Shown here in pieces: positions 1-10,733 of a stretch of DNA of 64,000 nucleotides; position 1 is the stretch's first letter; each line of letters starts with the position of its first letter. The notes beneath the pieces are model-generated. The model saw only the letters and a program-made list of their open reading frames with translations, did not search any database and had not been told where the DNA came from. Position numbers and translations under genes: made by a program. The DNA is from Byssochlamys sp. IMV 00236 (lineage: Eukaryota > Ascomycota > Eurotiomycetes > Eurotiales > Thermoascaceae): the NCBI GenBank assembly GCA_001931875.2, contig MSJH02000604.1, forward strand, positions 62,001 to 126,000, read 5' to 3'.

Positions 1-151
1 TTCTGGTAAGTCTTGAATTCTTCTAATCTGCCTTTTATATGTTATCAGAATGCTAACGAGAATGGTTACAGAGTCCTGCACATGCGAGAAGGCTGGCGCT
101 GTCGATACTGCCGCTGAGGCACTCGAGACTGACTTTACCACCCAGAAGTAA
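1..151 (+). CDS. 3' end of an unidentified protein-coding gene (partial)
   Basis: The window opens at the end of an exon followed by a canonical intron at about 6-71: donor GTAAGT, a GCTAAC branch site at 51-56 and the acceptor TTACAG. The last exon, 72-151, stays open to a TAA at 149-151 and encodes a short tail that begins SCTCEKAGAV and ends TDFTTQK. The tail is polar and acidic with two cysteines close together. I do not recognise the family. The splice signals, open frame and stop make a real terminal exon likely, but the rest of the gene lies upstream of the window. Confidence 0.55.
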
Positions 152-1201
152 AGTTAAGTTAATGCTGGTCGATTGGTATCTCAACATCATGCATGCATTA
201 TGGCGCCGGGTATCTATGAAGTTTATGTCGATTTCATCGGGGTGTAAAAATTGGGATTGCTTGTGATATGTTTGTATATATTGGCTTTAATTCACGACTA
301 GGCACATTGGCGTGGAGAATCCTTTGCAATGGCAATTGAAAAGAGTATAAAGAATAATCATACAGCTCAAGGATATCAGTAGTAGTAGAAGACTATCAAA
401 ATACCCTGAATCCCTGCCAGAGATCGACGGACAGTTGGGGAATCTCCACCTGTCTAGAAAGATTGGAACATTATTGGATAAATGTTCAGGGACATTGTTT
501 GAAGGAAACCGATTGGCTGATCGAGTAGTTGTCGTGTGTTTTATCCATACCATAGATAGATAAAGATGCCAAGTCGGGAGCTTGCATGATTTTCCGAAGA
601 AGTAGAGTGATAATTATTTAATATTAGCCCAGCCTCTCTCTCTTGGCAGATGAGTTAAGTAAGTTGGTCTGGTCTCGTCCCTTGTCTGCCTGTAACTAAT
701 ATGTACATATTATTGTTAGGAAGGCGGTCGGAGTGCGCATCAATATTGTTCCTTGGTCCAACGGCGGACCTGGCGCGATCGTCGGCCGGCAGCGCCTAAG
801 CTGCGGAACAAACGGGCTACGACAGACAGTCCGCCGCGGTCTAAGGATCATCAGGAGGTTCTTCTGCGCCTTCGCGAAGAACACTGATTTGGCAGGAACT
901 TGATCTCTCCGTCTCTTGATACTCGCAGTCGGGTAATAGGCTTTCAGATGCGTTGTCCGTCCGTTCCGCAACGTCGCTCTTGATCCCGCCGCCCGGACAT
1001 ACCGCGAAGCCCCTATCAGATCGAATCCCCCTCCGATCTGCTCTTCAACAACCACGGACATACTGGCGATGATCATCTGTTGGAAGTCGAATCGAGAAGA
1101 AAAGGTCATGATTGCATAAACGCTGCCCAGACAGCTCAAAGGGACGGAATAGCACATCAGGAGTGAACCGGTGCATTCGCGATTGAAATCTGCAAGCCAA
1201 C
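152..1201. other. Intergenic: 3' flank of the first gene and 5' flank of the AP-2 alpha gene
   Basis: No gene is supported here. The open frames on the minus strand at about 287-553 and 696-1157 have no recognisable domain and no intron logic. The last few hundred bases before 1202 should carry the AP-2 alpha promoter and leader. Confidence 0.5.
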
Positions 1202-4176
1202 ATGTCTTCTATGCGAGGTCTCGTCCAGTTCATCGCCGACCTGCGAAACGCAAGGGCGCGTGAGTTGGAAGAGAAGCGTATCAACAAGGAACTGGCCAAT
1301 ATTCGACAGAAGTTCAAGGATGGAAATCTGAATGGATACCAGAAGAAGAAATATGTTTGCAAGCTGCTCTACGTTTACATCCAAGGTTACGATGTTGACT
1401 TCGGACATCTCGAGGCGGTTAACCTCATCTCCGCCAACAAATACTCTGAGAAGCAGATTGGATATCTATCCGTCACGCTGTTCCTACATGAGCAGCATGA
1501 GTTGCTGCACCTAGTCGTGAACAGTATCCGGAAAGATCTCCTGGATCATAACGAATTGAACAATTGTCTGGCACTCCATGCGGTCGCCAACGTCGGAGGA
1601 AGAGAAATGGGGGAGGCTCTGAGTGCTGATGTCCATAGGCTTCTGATCTCACCGTAAGCTTCTTCCGATTCTCGCCCGAACAATGTGCTAGAGGCTTACT
1701 ATCTGCAGCACCTCGAAAGCCTTCGTGAAGAAGAAGGCAGCCTTGACCCTCCTCCGCCTCTACCGCAAATATCCCGATATCGTACAAAACGAATGGGCCG
1801 AACGAATAATCTCCATCATGGACGATCCTGACATGGGAGTCACACTGTCCGTGACATCACTTGTTATGGCTTTGGTGCAGGACAGGCCGGAACAATACAA
1901 GGGTAGTTACATTAAGGCTGCGCAGAGATTAAAGAAAATCGTGGTCGATAACGAAATATCTGCCGATTATCTCTACTACCGTGTGCCCTGTCCCTGGATT
2001 CAGGTCAAGTTCCTGCGTCTACTTCAGTATTATCCTCCTTCTGGTTCGTGACGCCATTCATATTCGTCATTGTTTGCATATTGACATCCATCCGCAGAGG
2101 ACTCTCACGTGCGAGAGATTATCCGCGAGTCATTGCAGCAGATACTGCACACGTCGATGGATGCGCCGAAAAACGTCCAGCAGAACAACGCTCAAAATGC
2201 CGTTCTCTTCGAAGCAATCAATCTTCTTATTCATCTTGATACAGAACATAATCTCATGATGCAGATATCTTCCCGGCTCGGGAAGTATATCCAGTCGCGG
2301 GAAACCAACGTGCGATACCTCGGACTCGAGGCGATGACCCATTTTGCGGCAAGAGCAGAGACTCTTGACCCCATCAAGAAGCACCAAAATATCATTCTCG
2401 GTTCTCTGCGAGACCGTGACATCAGCGTACGTCGTAAAGGTCTGGACCTTCTTTATAGTATGTGTGACACTTCGAATGCGCGACCAATTGTGAATGAGCT
2501 TCTACGATACCTTCAGAGCGCGGACTACGCTATCCGGGAAGAAATGGTCCTCAAAGTAGCAATCTTGACGGAGAAATACGCAACGGATGCTCAATGGTAT
2601 ATTGACATCTCTCTTAAGCTGCTTTCCATGGCCGGTGACCACGTGAGCGACGAGGTCTGGCAGCGTGTGATTCAAATTGTTACGAACAATGAGGAACTGC
2701 AAGCCTATGCGGCGCAGAATCTGCTGGGGTACCTGAAAGCAGACTGCCATGACAGTCTGGTGAAGATCGGTGCCTACGTCTTGGGAGAGTTCGGCCATCT
2801 AATCGCAGAAAATGCGGGATGCAGCCCGATAGAGCAGTTCTTGGCCTTGCAGGCTAAGATGCTATCTTGCTCCGATAACACGCGGGCAATGATTCTCTCA
2901 TCGTTCGTTAAGTTCGTCAACCTTTTCCCTGAAATTAAGCCTCAGCTTCTGCAGATTTTCCGTCTGTACAGTCACTCTCCAGACCCGGAGTTACAGCAGA
3001 GAGCATATGAGTATCTCTGCTTGGCTACAATGCCAACAGACGATCTCCTCCGAACTGTCTGTGATGAGATGCCGCCATTCTCCGAAAGAGCGTCCGTACT
3101 TTTATCACGCCTACACCAGAAGACTGCCGGAACGAGCGAAAAGAGAACGTGGGTTGTTGGTGGAAAAGATGCCAACGCGGATCAGAAGGAGGTTGCGCTG
3201 GCGCAAAGTGCCGGACTGAAGCGTTCTTTCACCAACGCTGCCAATGGGGCTGGAATAAATGGAAGCTCAAAGAGTCGTGCAGCCGCCAACGACCTTGCTG
3301 GTTTAGACCTCATGAGTACCACCGCCCCTGAGACTCCCAACATGGCCAGCGCTGCCCACCTCAGTCCAGACTGGGAAGTTGGGTTCAACAGACTGTACTT
3401 TGAGAACGAGGGAGTGCTTTTCGAAGACGCACAGATCCAGGTTGGATTCCGATCCGAGTATCGGGCCCATCTTGGAGTGGTAAAGCTGTACTTCAGCAAC
3501 AAATCTGCCTACTCCATCGGGTCATTTACAACGACCATTGACAACCCAGCGTCTCCCAATCTCAAAATCGATACGAAGAACCTTCCTGAGCCATCGGTCC
3601 CGGCGGCTGCTCAGACACAGCAGACATTAACATGCGAAGGTCGAGGGCCTTTCACTGACGCGCCAACCATCCGAATTTCCTATCTCGCTGGTGCACTCCA
3701 GGCATACACATTGGCATTGCCCATCCTGATGCACAGATACATGGAACCATCGGCGCTGTCTGCGGAGGACTTCTTCAAGCGCTGGCGTCAAATAGGAGGG
3801 CCGCCTCTGGAGGCGCAGGTTACTTTCGGTGTGACAGGAAAGGGACGAACAACAAACGAAACCTTTACACGTAGAGTCGTGGAGGGGTTCAGGTGGAAGA
3901 TTCTCAATGGTGTCGACCCGAATCCAAAGAACATTGTTGGATGTGCGGTCTATCAAGTGGAGGGTGGTAAGACGGGCTGTTTGTTGCGACTTGAGCCCAA
4001 TTATGAGAAGAAGGTAGGATCATTTAGAGACACTCATGGCATCTGGGAATGCAATGCTAACGAGTTATCAGATGTACCGAATCACGGTCCGTGCTACCCA
4101 GGAGCACGTTGCCCCGGCATTGGTCAAGCAGATGGAACAGAAACTTTCCCAAGGTATACCGGAAGACCGTTTATGA
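1202..4176 (+). CDS. APL3: AP-2 complex subunit alpha (alpha adaptin)
   Basis: This is the large alpha subunit of the AP-2 adaptor, which links cargo and PI(4,5)P2 at the plasma membrane to the endocytic coat. Four exons (1202-1653, 1709-2043, 2098-4013, 4072-4176) join to 935 aa, a usual length for fungal alpha adaptins. The N-terminus starts MSSMRGLVQFIADLRNA and continues into the adaptin HEAT-repeat trunk (about residues 20-590), including SPTSKAFVKKKAALTLLRLY across the first splice. A low-complexity hinge follows (about 600-690). The appendage then covers the sandwich subdomain (VGFNRLYFENEGVLFEDAQI) and the C-terminal platform. All introns are 54-58 bp with standard signals, and the last exon supplies the end MYRITVRATQEHVAPALV. 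The family assignment is strong; beta, mu and sigma partners are not nearby. Confidence 0.96.
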
Positions 4177-4613
4177 GAGGACAATGTGCCAAAGGATCGG
4201 GGAAGATCCTCTACATTTTGCGCTTTCTTTTATTCTTTCCATAATACCGAGCGACTGTTCCCTCTGTTGAGCTGGTTACTCTTCTTTCTCTTTTCTTGCT
4301 TTATCTACCCCCGCATTGCAGCGAGCGTTTTGCCCCAATTCCTGGTCTCGTCGCGTTGCTCTTCCGCGCGCGATCTGAATCTTCCCAATCCATTGAGCTG
4401 TACAGGACGTACATACTTCCTGGTAATTAGACACGATTGGACCGCTAGTAATACGAATTAAGACGTATTGATGCGTCCGTTTCGTCCATTCAAACGGTTG
4501 CAACCGATCTAAGAATAATTAACGCTAATGCTTCGTGAAAAAAAAGAGACTGTACAATTGTATCTTTGTATCCGTCCCGATCTCTCGACTTATTCCACCA
4601 TCCTGTCAGGCAT
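4177..4613. other. Intergenic between convergent genes
   Basis: This holds the 3' ends of the AP-2 alpha gene (+) and the PLP-homeostasis gene (-). It contains T-rich and CT-rich stretches, and I see no further gene. Confidence 0.5.
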
Positions 4614-5453
4614 CTATATGATCTTCGCCTCCGACTTTGGCGGCCGCTCTCCAAAGATCGTCGTCCCAACCCTGACCTGATCACTGCCCAGAGTGATGGC
4701 ACCTTCGAAATCCTCACTCATTCCCATGCTCAACTCGAGCTTAGCATCCTCGCCCTCCAAACCCAATTCACGCACGATCCGATCCCTCGTCTCCTTCAAG
4801 CAGACGAAATCCTCATTCTCATTCTCCGGAGTCGTCGCCTTCGACCGCGCAATAGCCCCAATCGTCATAACACCCTGCAACCGTAGCCGAGGACACTTCT
4901 CCCGAATAAACCGACACAACCCAGGCGCCGCCTCAGGCTCAATACCAGACTTATTCTCCTCACCCGACGTATTCACCTGCACAAACACACGCAGCTTCTC
5001 CTCCTCTCCACTCTCCTCTCCCTGCACTTTCTTTCTCTCTCCCCAGCCCTTATCCAGCAAACTAGCCTTCTTCTCCGTATCAACACTCTCCACAGCCCAT
5101 AGCCCTCTCACATCCCTCGCGAGTCCAACGCACTTATTCGACTGTAACCCTCCAATGAAATGCCACTTGATATCCGCGGGAAGTAACCGGCTTTTCTCCA
5201 GTAATTCCTGAACGTAATTCTCGCCGAAATGGCGCTGTGCGATCGGCGGCTCATATAGCGCGAGGATATCTGAGACGGGTTTGAGTTTCGAGACCGCGAC
5301 GAGTCGCACGGGCGATGTGCGTGGGTGTGTGGATTTCGAAGTCGCGGAGGCGATGCGCGACGTCACGCTGGAGAAGTTGGATGTGAGGGTCGAGATACGG
5401 GCTGGAGAGGCGGGCATTATGGTCGGAGTGCTGGTGGAAGATGGTGTACTCAT
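4614..5453 (-). CDS. PLP homeostasis protein (YggS/PROSC/PLPBP family)
   Basis: This small cytosolic (possibly also mitochondrial) protein binds pyridoxal 5'-phosphate and buffers vitamin B6 vitamers; the family has no demonstrated enzymatic activity. It is a single exon of 279 aa with the fold-type III barrel of the alanine-racemase N-terminal superfamily. The PLP lysine is visible as Lys56 in RLVAVSKLKP. Other hallmarks are HFGENYVQE, IKWHFIGGLQSNK, VFVQVNTSGEENKSG and the phosphate-binding C-terminus LGSDQVRVGTTIFG. The first 45 residues are Ser/Thr/Pro-rich and basic. An internal Met13 could be an alternative start, so dual targeting is possible but not shown. A hydrophilic insert after the VDTEKKASLLDKG segment is longer than in bacterial homologues. 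Confidence 0.94.
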   Translation of the reverse strand: MSTPSSTSTPTIMPASPARISTLTSNFSSVTSRIASATSKSTHPRTSPVRLVAVSKLKPVSDILALYEPPIAQRHFGENYVQELLEKSRLLPADIKWHFIGGLQSNKCVGLARDVRGLWAVESVDTEKKASLLDKGWGERKKVQGEESGEEEKLRVFVQVNTSGEENKSGIEPEAAPGLCRFIREKCPRLRLQGVMTIGAIARSKATTPENENEDFVCLKETRDRIVRELGLEGEDAKLELSMGMSEDFEGAITLGSDQVRVGTTIFGERPPKSEAKII

Positions 5454-5919
5454 TATTTAAGTATGGGATCGAGTAGAAGAGAAAACGGCTTTTGGGATAT
5501 AGGTAAGTAGGATAACTAAAAAAGAGAGCTTTTGAGGTAGAGAGAGAATAGATGCTGCTGGTCGAACTGCGCGTTTGTGGAACTTTTTTCTTTTCCTCCC
5601 AATTAAAGCCTGGTATAGCGCATGGAGGGCAAGCTGGAGGTAAAGAGATGCTATGAGTCGCAAAGGGGGGGAAATAATAGAGGGGAAACTGATATCTTCA
5701 CATCCAGCTGTTTCTGGAACGATAAGATCGCGGTCGAGGCCGGTCACGTGGACATGTCAAAGACGTCGACTTGGAGTCAATTCGCAAACTATTATTTGTT
5801 ATCATTAACTAATAACTACGTTTAACTAAAACCTCGAAAGCAGAATAATATTAGTGAAGTGGATGAGTCTGAAGACGACGAAGATCCTGCCGATGAATAC
5901 TAGGCAACTACTGCTACTG
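5454..5919. other. Intergenic: promoter side of the PLP-homeostasis gene and 3' flank of the reductase
   Basis: Both neighbours are on the minus strand. A perfect CACGTG hexamer lies at 5745-5750, about 290 bp upstream of the PLP-protein start. No gene was seen. Confidence 0.4.
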
Positions 5920-7059
5920 CTACTCCGCAACCTCAACAATCAACTTCGTACAACTCACCCCGCGGAGCAGTTTGTCTAACCCAGCATTGATAGCCCCCAA
6001 ACCTTTTCCCACAACGCTCGGTTCCGGACTCGGCCTGATGGTTCCCTTGGCCAGGTTATCCCTCAGCCACGTCCCAATCCAGTATCTGAACTGCTCCAGC
6101 CTCTCCGCTTCCACCATCGACGGCTGCACGAATATCGTCTCGACCCCATTCATGACCTCCGCATCTGGAGGAAGCACGGGGGCCGACCCGATCTTCGCCG
6201 TCTTCGTTTTCTTCCCGTCTTGATCTTCTTCGAGGAATGTCTTAAGCACAGCCTGACATGGCGCCAGCTGCCCGGTAGCAAGAAAACAATACCGGATCAC
6301 TAACCCGTCCTCCTTGGCTGCTGAAACGATGGCATCCACAACCTGTGAATCTTTGTAGTCGAACACGCGGTCCGCGCCCAGTGAACCCACATAACTCTTA
6401 TTCGCCGCTCCAGCCGTGGCGTACACAGCTGCGAAAGAAGAGTTAGGATCTTCCCGCAGCAGCCGCGCTGTTTGTACGCCCATGGTGCCGACGCTAGAGG
6501 AAGCACCCCAGATTAGGAGAGCTTCTCTTTTTTCCATGTTATGATTCTTTTGCTTCCCTCCGGCAGGGCCAACAGGGACTGGAGCAGAAGTCACTGCTTC
6601 TGCCACCCGGGGGATCCCCATGGCATCCCACGCGCTAAGGGGTACCTCGACGGCGACGGGCAAGGTCGCCGCGTGGTTCCAAGACATGCCCTCGTCCGGA
6701 AGGGGCACAGCATGCTGCCAGGGGACGAGGCACCGCTCCTGAAATGCGCCGTAGTCTGGATCGCAGGACTTCCAGAAAAAGGCGGCGTAGGCGGCGACAC
6801 GGGTGATACCAGGTCGGAAGAGGGCCGTGGGGACGTTGTCGCCGACCTCGAGGACTAAACCCGACATATCGAAGCCGATGACCGTGGGGTAGCTGGGTAT
6901 GAAGAGGCCTTGGTCACGCATGTAGGCATCTGCCGGGTTGAGGGCTACTGATTTGACAGCGATGAGGAGCTCGTCTGGTCCTGGCTTTGGGGTAGAGCGG
7001 GTTTGGAGCTCAAAGGGTTGGCCTTTGGCCAGGGAGACGGCGGCGAGGTGGGTGGCCAT
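5920..7059 (-). CDS. Zinc-independent medium-chain dehydrogenase/reductase, trans-enoyl-reductase-like
   Basis: This is a predicted NADPH-dependent quinone/enoyl reductase of the MDR superfamily, one exon, 379 aa. The N-terminal GroES-like half carries PDELLIAVKSVALNPADAY and PTVIGFDMSGLVLEVGDNV. The Rossmann half has a nucleotide-binding loop in LIWGASSSVGTMGVQTARLL. No structural-zinc cysteine cluster or catalytic zinc ligand set is visible. The layout matches the stand-alone trans-acting enoyl reductases that serve fungal polyketide synthases and their ToxD-like relatives, but no PKS lies in this window, so the substrate is unknown. It is transcribed away from the Zn2Cys6 regulator at 7467, sharing a 407-bp promoter region, which is a common arrangement for a pathway enzyme and its regulator. 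That link is inference. Confidence 0.88.
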   Translation of the reverse strand: MATHLAAVSLAKGQPFELQTRSTPKPGPDELLIAVKSVALNPADAYMRDQGLFIPSYPTVIGFDMSGLVLEVGDNVPTALFRPGITRVAAYAAFFWKSCDPDYGAFQERCLVPWQHAVPLPDEGMSWNHAATLPVAVEVPLSAWDAMGIPRVAEAVTSAPVPVGPAGGKQKNHNMEKREALLIWGASSSVGTMGVQTARLLREDPNSSFAAVYATAGAANKSYVGSLGADRVFDYKDSQVVDAIVSAAKEDGLVIRYCFLATGQLAPCQAVLKTFLEEDQDGKKTKTAKIGSAPVLPPDAEVMNGVETIFVQPSMVEAERLEQFRYWIGTWLRDNLAKGTIRPSPEPSVVGKGLGAINAGLDKLLRGVSCTKLIVEVAE

Positions 7060-7466
7060 TGGGACTTGTTATGTGAATATAGTAGAGGTTTTCGAAGTAG
7101 AGGATCCAATATGAACAGAGCCTGGTATTCAAAGGAAATAGTTTCATGATTCTGATCCCATAGATATTACCCTCTCTTCGTAGGATCTTGCGGAAAACCC
7201 TTCTTCTTATACAATCAAGATATCATTTCAATCTATTTGCGCTGATGTAGTGACGGCCCGTCCGATGCGACATTGTGTTGATTATATAGATGGCCGCAGC
7301 CAACCAGAGACCTCTGTATCCGAAGAACAGTTAGCGTGGAAGATGTGTTTCCGAACGGAGGTTAGCGTATGGGTATCTCTGACAATGTAAATAGTTAATC
7401 ATCAGTTACAGCTCGGGAAAATCCCTCACAGACAAGCTGCGCGAAGCATTGAACAATTGACCAAGC
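7060..7466. promoter_or_regulatory. Divergent intergenic region between the MDR reductase and the Zn2Cys6 regulator
   Basis: These 407 bp separate two start codons on opposite strands and should contain both promoters. I did not recognise a strong palindromic CGG-type site for the neighbouring Zn2Cys6 protein. Confidence 0.5.
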
Positions 7467-8836
7467 ATGGCCTCGACTTGTGCAAGAGAGGTTCGGGAGC
7501 GTAGGACTCCGCGGAGATCGAGATATGGCTGCCGAAATTGCAAGCTCAGAAAACTCAAGGTGGGCACCTGGCTTTCGGCTTTCCTAGACTGAGTGCTGCT
7601 TGGCTGAACGAATCTCCTGGACCCCTTGAATAGTGCGATGAAGGCAAACCACATTGCAAGAGATGTAGTTCATTCGGGGTATTATGCAACTTCATGTCGA
7701 ATATTCCCGACCTGCAACCCATCGCTGATGGCACGGGGAGGCCACTGGTGGTTCGAGGAAAAGCAGAGCTTCAACCCCCTGTCGCCAGTGCTGTTTGGAC
7801 ATCTGACGAATCCACGTTCTATCAATTGAACGCAAAGTGTCAAGATTTCATCACCCGGTATCTGGGACGAAGTCTGATCACCCCGGATGACCCGAATATG
7901 ATACACGTCAATCGCAAGCTCCTGAGACTATCCTTGGCCGTAAGTATTACTACATATCACATTGATTCTGTTACCATCAGACAGAATTCAAGCGGGATTA
8001 TATACATTATGACCATGAGCTCGTCTAACATATGGTTTACTGTATAGTACCCTTATTTAATGCACGCTTCTCTAGCTGTGGCACTTACATATGACCGCCA
8101 TCTGAACAGCTCATTAGGCTGTCGTCGCAGTCTGGAAGAGTGCTGGCACTGGTCTCAAAGCACAACTCTTCTCAATAGACGGTTAAGGGAGCCTATTGAA
8201 GCGAAAGATAAGGATCCCATCTGGGGCACTGCGGCTGCTCTGGTCATCTTGTCCTTCTCGTCCCCCGATGCGTGCACGCCGGAAGAATCATGGCCCTTAA
8301 ACTCCTCTGACCACTCCCATTTAGACTGGTTACGTATGAGCAAGGGTAAAATGTCCCTATGGCACATAGTCAACCCGCTACGACCGGATAGTCTTTTCCA
8401 CGTCATGGCAGCGACCTTTGCTCAGATGCATTCACCCTTGCCAGAGAGCGGAATAGATGGTATACCAAGGGCCTTGGCTACCGCGTGTCTCCTTAAAGAA
8501 TCATCTACAGCGAAAAATAACCCGTATTTTCATGCCGCCCACGCACTATCCCAGATTCTGGACCTCCCGGATAGTGAGGTCACAACAGGTCAAACTCAAT
8601 TCTTCATGCGCAGTATTCATGGCCCTTTCGAAGATCTGCTCCGGACAAGGGACCCTGTGGCGCTTTTGTTGCTGTATCTATGGTACCGCAAAGCAAGTCG
8701 GAGTATATGGTGGATTGAGCTTAGAGCTAGAGTGGAGTGTCCTTCTATTTGCTCGTACCTACGACTATATCATAAAGGGAATGTTGCGGTACAGGCATTT
8801 CTTCCGGGAGGCGCTCTTGCTGATAAATGGGATTAG
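7467..8836 (+). CDS. Zn(II)2Cys6 fungal transcription factor (Upc2-like architecture)
   Basis: This is a predicted nuclear DNA-binding regulator. Three exons (7467-7559, 7634-7939, 8048-8836) give 395 aa. Splicing joins RYGCRNCKLRKLK to CDEGKPHCKRCSSFGVLCNF, giving a complete CX2CX6CX6CX2CX6C zinc cluster. The first intron falls immediately before the third cysteine. Neither exon encodes the domain alone, so a single-exon search would miss it. Exon 3 begins YPYLMHASLAVALTYDRHL, the usual start of the helical middle region in short regulators of the sterol-uptake-control-protein type. At about 395 aa it matches that subgroup rather than the longer Gal4-type proteins. It is divergent from the MDR reductase and lies upstream of the PhzF-like gene on the same strand, so local pathway control is plausible but unproven. 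Confidence 0.9.
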
Positions 8837-9109
8837 TTGGGCTTTCAAGGTTTGAATGCTCTTTTGTTTCGGAATTGCCAACATGAAGAACTGCAGTAGT
8901 GGTTTTTGACATTCCCACGAATTTTAGTGGTTGGGCGACGCCACACTGCGAGGTAGAAGAGCATTGGCATTGGGGGTTAGCAGTCGTACATACATCTTGG
9001 GAGTACTGTATATCATAAGTCTAGGCTGGCTCCGAGCACTCAAGATACTCAGTATCAACTTATTAAATAGACTACTAGTACTTAATTTAATCAACTAATG
9101 ATAATTCTG

Positions 9110-9124
9110 TGAGTCACCGACTCA
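9110..9124. promoter_or_regulatory. TGAGTCA site inside a 15-nt inverted repeat
   Basis: TGAGTC and GACTCA arms are separated by ACC, about 366 bp before the PhzF-like ATG. TGA(C/G)TCA is the established core for Gcn4/CpcA-type bZIP factors, and AP-1-type factors bind related sites. Confidence 0.5.
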
Positions 9125-9198
9125 AATAATCCCGGGGGGATCCCCAATTGGCTTTGTCCCCTGGAAATCTAGTCAGTAATCCGTGTCACGGATACAGA

Positions 9199-9205
9199 TG
9201 ACTCA
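9199..9205. promoter_or_regulatory. TGACTCA bZIP-type site
   Basis: A perfect heptamer about 285 bp upstream of the PhzF-like start; second of three in this promoter. Confidence 0.45.
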
Positions 9206-9333
9206 ATACTTATTGCGGGGAACTCCAGATAGTTATCGTTTAAAAAGACTTGACCTCTCCCTGAAAGAAAAAGCCCAGAACTATATTCCGTTCAAGCACA
9301 GGAGAGCTAAGAAAAAGATAGCATATGTGCAAT

Positions 9334-9340
9334 TGACTCA
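9334..9340. promoter_or_regulatory. TGACTCA bZIP-type site
   Basis: A perfect heptamer about 150 bp upstream of the PhzF-like start; third of three. Confidence 0.45.
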
Positions 9341-9489
9341 GTTCTCGTTCTACGAACATTTTTTTTTCCTTCCTCGGAAACTGGGGGGAAAAGACTTCAG
9401 AAAAAACGACACAATTCCCAGGAAACGAAAGAAAAGCAGAAGCAAACCATCAGAGCAGAAAAAAAAAAAGACAACAACAAATAATCAAC

Positions 9490-10449
9490 ATGCCTCAGAA
9501 ACTCCACTACGTCACTCTGGACGTCTTCGCCATCGAGCCATTCAAGGGCAATCCCCTAGCAGTAGTCTTTCTGCCCCAAGACAACACCTCCAGCATCACA
9601 CAAGACAAAAAGCAACTCATCGCACGAGAATTCAATTTCTCAGAAACTATCTTCGTGCATCCTCATGATATCTCCACTCCTTCCTCGCGAAGAATCGACA
9701 TCTTCACTACTTTACGCGAGATCCCTTTTGCCGGCCACCCGACCATCGGTGCCTCGAGCTGGTTCCAGCGCCATTCTCAGGATCCCCATGACCAGGGCGT
9801 GACGACCATCGTGACGAAATCTGGTGATATCCCCATTACTAAATCGGATGATGGAGTGGGTGTGGTAGCGCAGATTGCGCATAATGTTCGCATTCACGCG
9901 GCGCGGTTTCCGGTATCTGAGCTGTTGAGATTGCATTCTTTTCTGGAGCCATTCTTGAAGCAGAAAAGGGATGGGTTCCCTGTCGTTTCTATCGTCAATG
10001 GTATGAGTCAGATACATGTCGAACTACCTAGTCTTGAGGCCCTCGCGGCTGTGCAGCCCTCTGCTGGTGGGGAGATGATCCGCGGTGATAGCGGCTATCT
10101 TGACGATGGATGGCGCGAGGGATTGATTGTCGTTTACTTCTTTGTGCGGAACGTACTGGACGCCGCTACGGGTAAGACGGTCATTCGAACCCGGATGTTC
10201 CTGGGTAGTCTGGAAGATCCGGCGACAGGAAGCGCTGCGAGTGGTTTGGCGGCATATCTGTCCTTGACAGATTCTGAAGTTATCAAGAATGGTGGAGCGG
10301 ACTTTGATATTGTGCAGGGAGTGGAAATGGGACGAAGGAGTGATATTGGGGTTGGAGTCGCTTTGACTGGAGATGGGAAGGCTATCAGGAGTGTAGAGCT
10401 GAAGGGTGCAGCAGTCAAAGTTGCGGAAGGTGATATTATGGTTCTATAG
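9490..10449 (+). CDS. PhzF-family isomerase-like protein (phenazine biosynthesis-like)
   Basis: This is a member of the PhzC/PhzF superfamily, which has the diaminopimelate-epimerase fold. It is a single exon of 319 aa, a normal family length. The start is fixed by MPQKLHYVTLDVFAIEPFKGNPLAVV. The putative acid catalyst is the Glu in REFNFSETIFVHP. Other family motifs are TTLREIPFAGHPTIGASSW and the C-terminal LEDPATGSAASGLAAYL. Most fungal members have no known substrate and the name does not imply phenazine production. The promoter carries three AP-1/Gcn4-type sites. It may work with the neighbouring MDR reductase and Zn2Cys6 factor, which is inference from position only. Confidence 0.92.
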   Translation: MPQKLHYVTLDVFAIEPFKGNPLAVVFLPQDNTSSITQDKKQLIAREFNFSETIFVHPHDISTPSSRRIDIFTTLREIPFAGHPTIGASSWFQRHSQDPHDQGVTTIVTKSGDIPITKSDDGVGVVAQIAHNVRIHAARFPVSELLRLHSFLEPFLKQKRDGFPVVSIVNGMSQIHVELPSLEALAAVQPSAGGEMIRGDSGYLDDGWREGLIVVYFFVRNVLDAATGKTVIRTRMFLGSLEDPATGSAASGLAAYLSLTDSEVIKNGGADFDIVQGVEMGRRSDIGVGVALTGDGKAIRSVELKGAAVKVAEGDIMVL

Positions 10450-10733
10450 ATGTAGCTAAGGTTTTGAGTTTTATGATGTTACTTGCGTATACTCCATTTG
10501 AGAGCTACGAGAATGGGAGAAATACTGGAAATCGATCCATAACGGCAGTAATAGTGAGAGCGCTTTCATCAATTCCATTGACCCCTTCCTGAGATTCATC
10601 CATGCCATAAACCTAGCCATAAACCTAGATCCAAACAATATCCAACCCTTGCGCCATGCGAGTTATATCCCAATGCTTCATCAAAGGTCGTAGCACTAAA
10701 ATGTATACAAGGAATTGCTGTTGATAGCGACGA

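Larger units (their letters stand above)
8837..9489. other. Intergenic: 3' flank of the regulator and promoter of the PhzF-like gene
   Basis: No gene is supported; a 161-aa frame at 9183-9668 is lysine-rich leader sequence overlapping the real start. The region holds three perfect AP-1/Gcn4-type heptamers, listed separately, and an A-rich leader just before the ATG. Confidence 0.55.

Noticed and set aside
696..1157. 153-aa minus-strand frame before the AP-2 alpha gene
   Set aside because: No domain, no splice logic, lies in leader/promoter sequence of a convincing gene.
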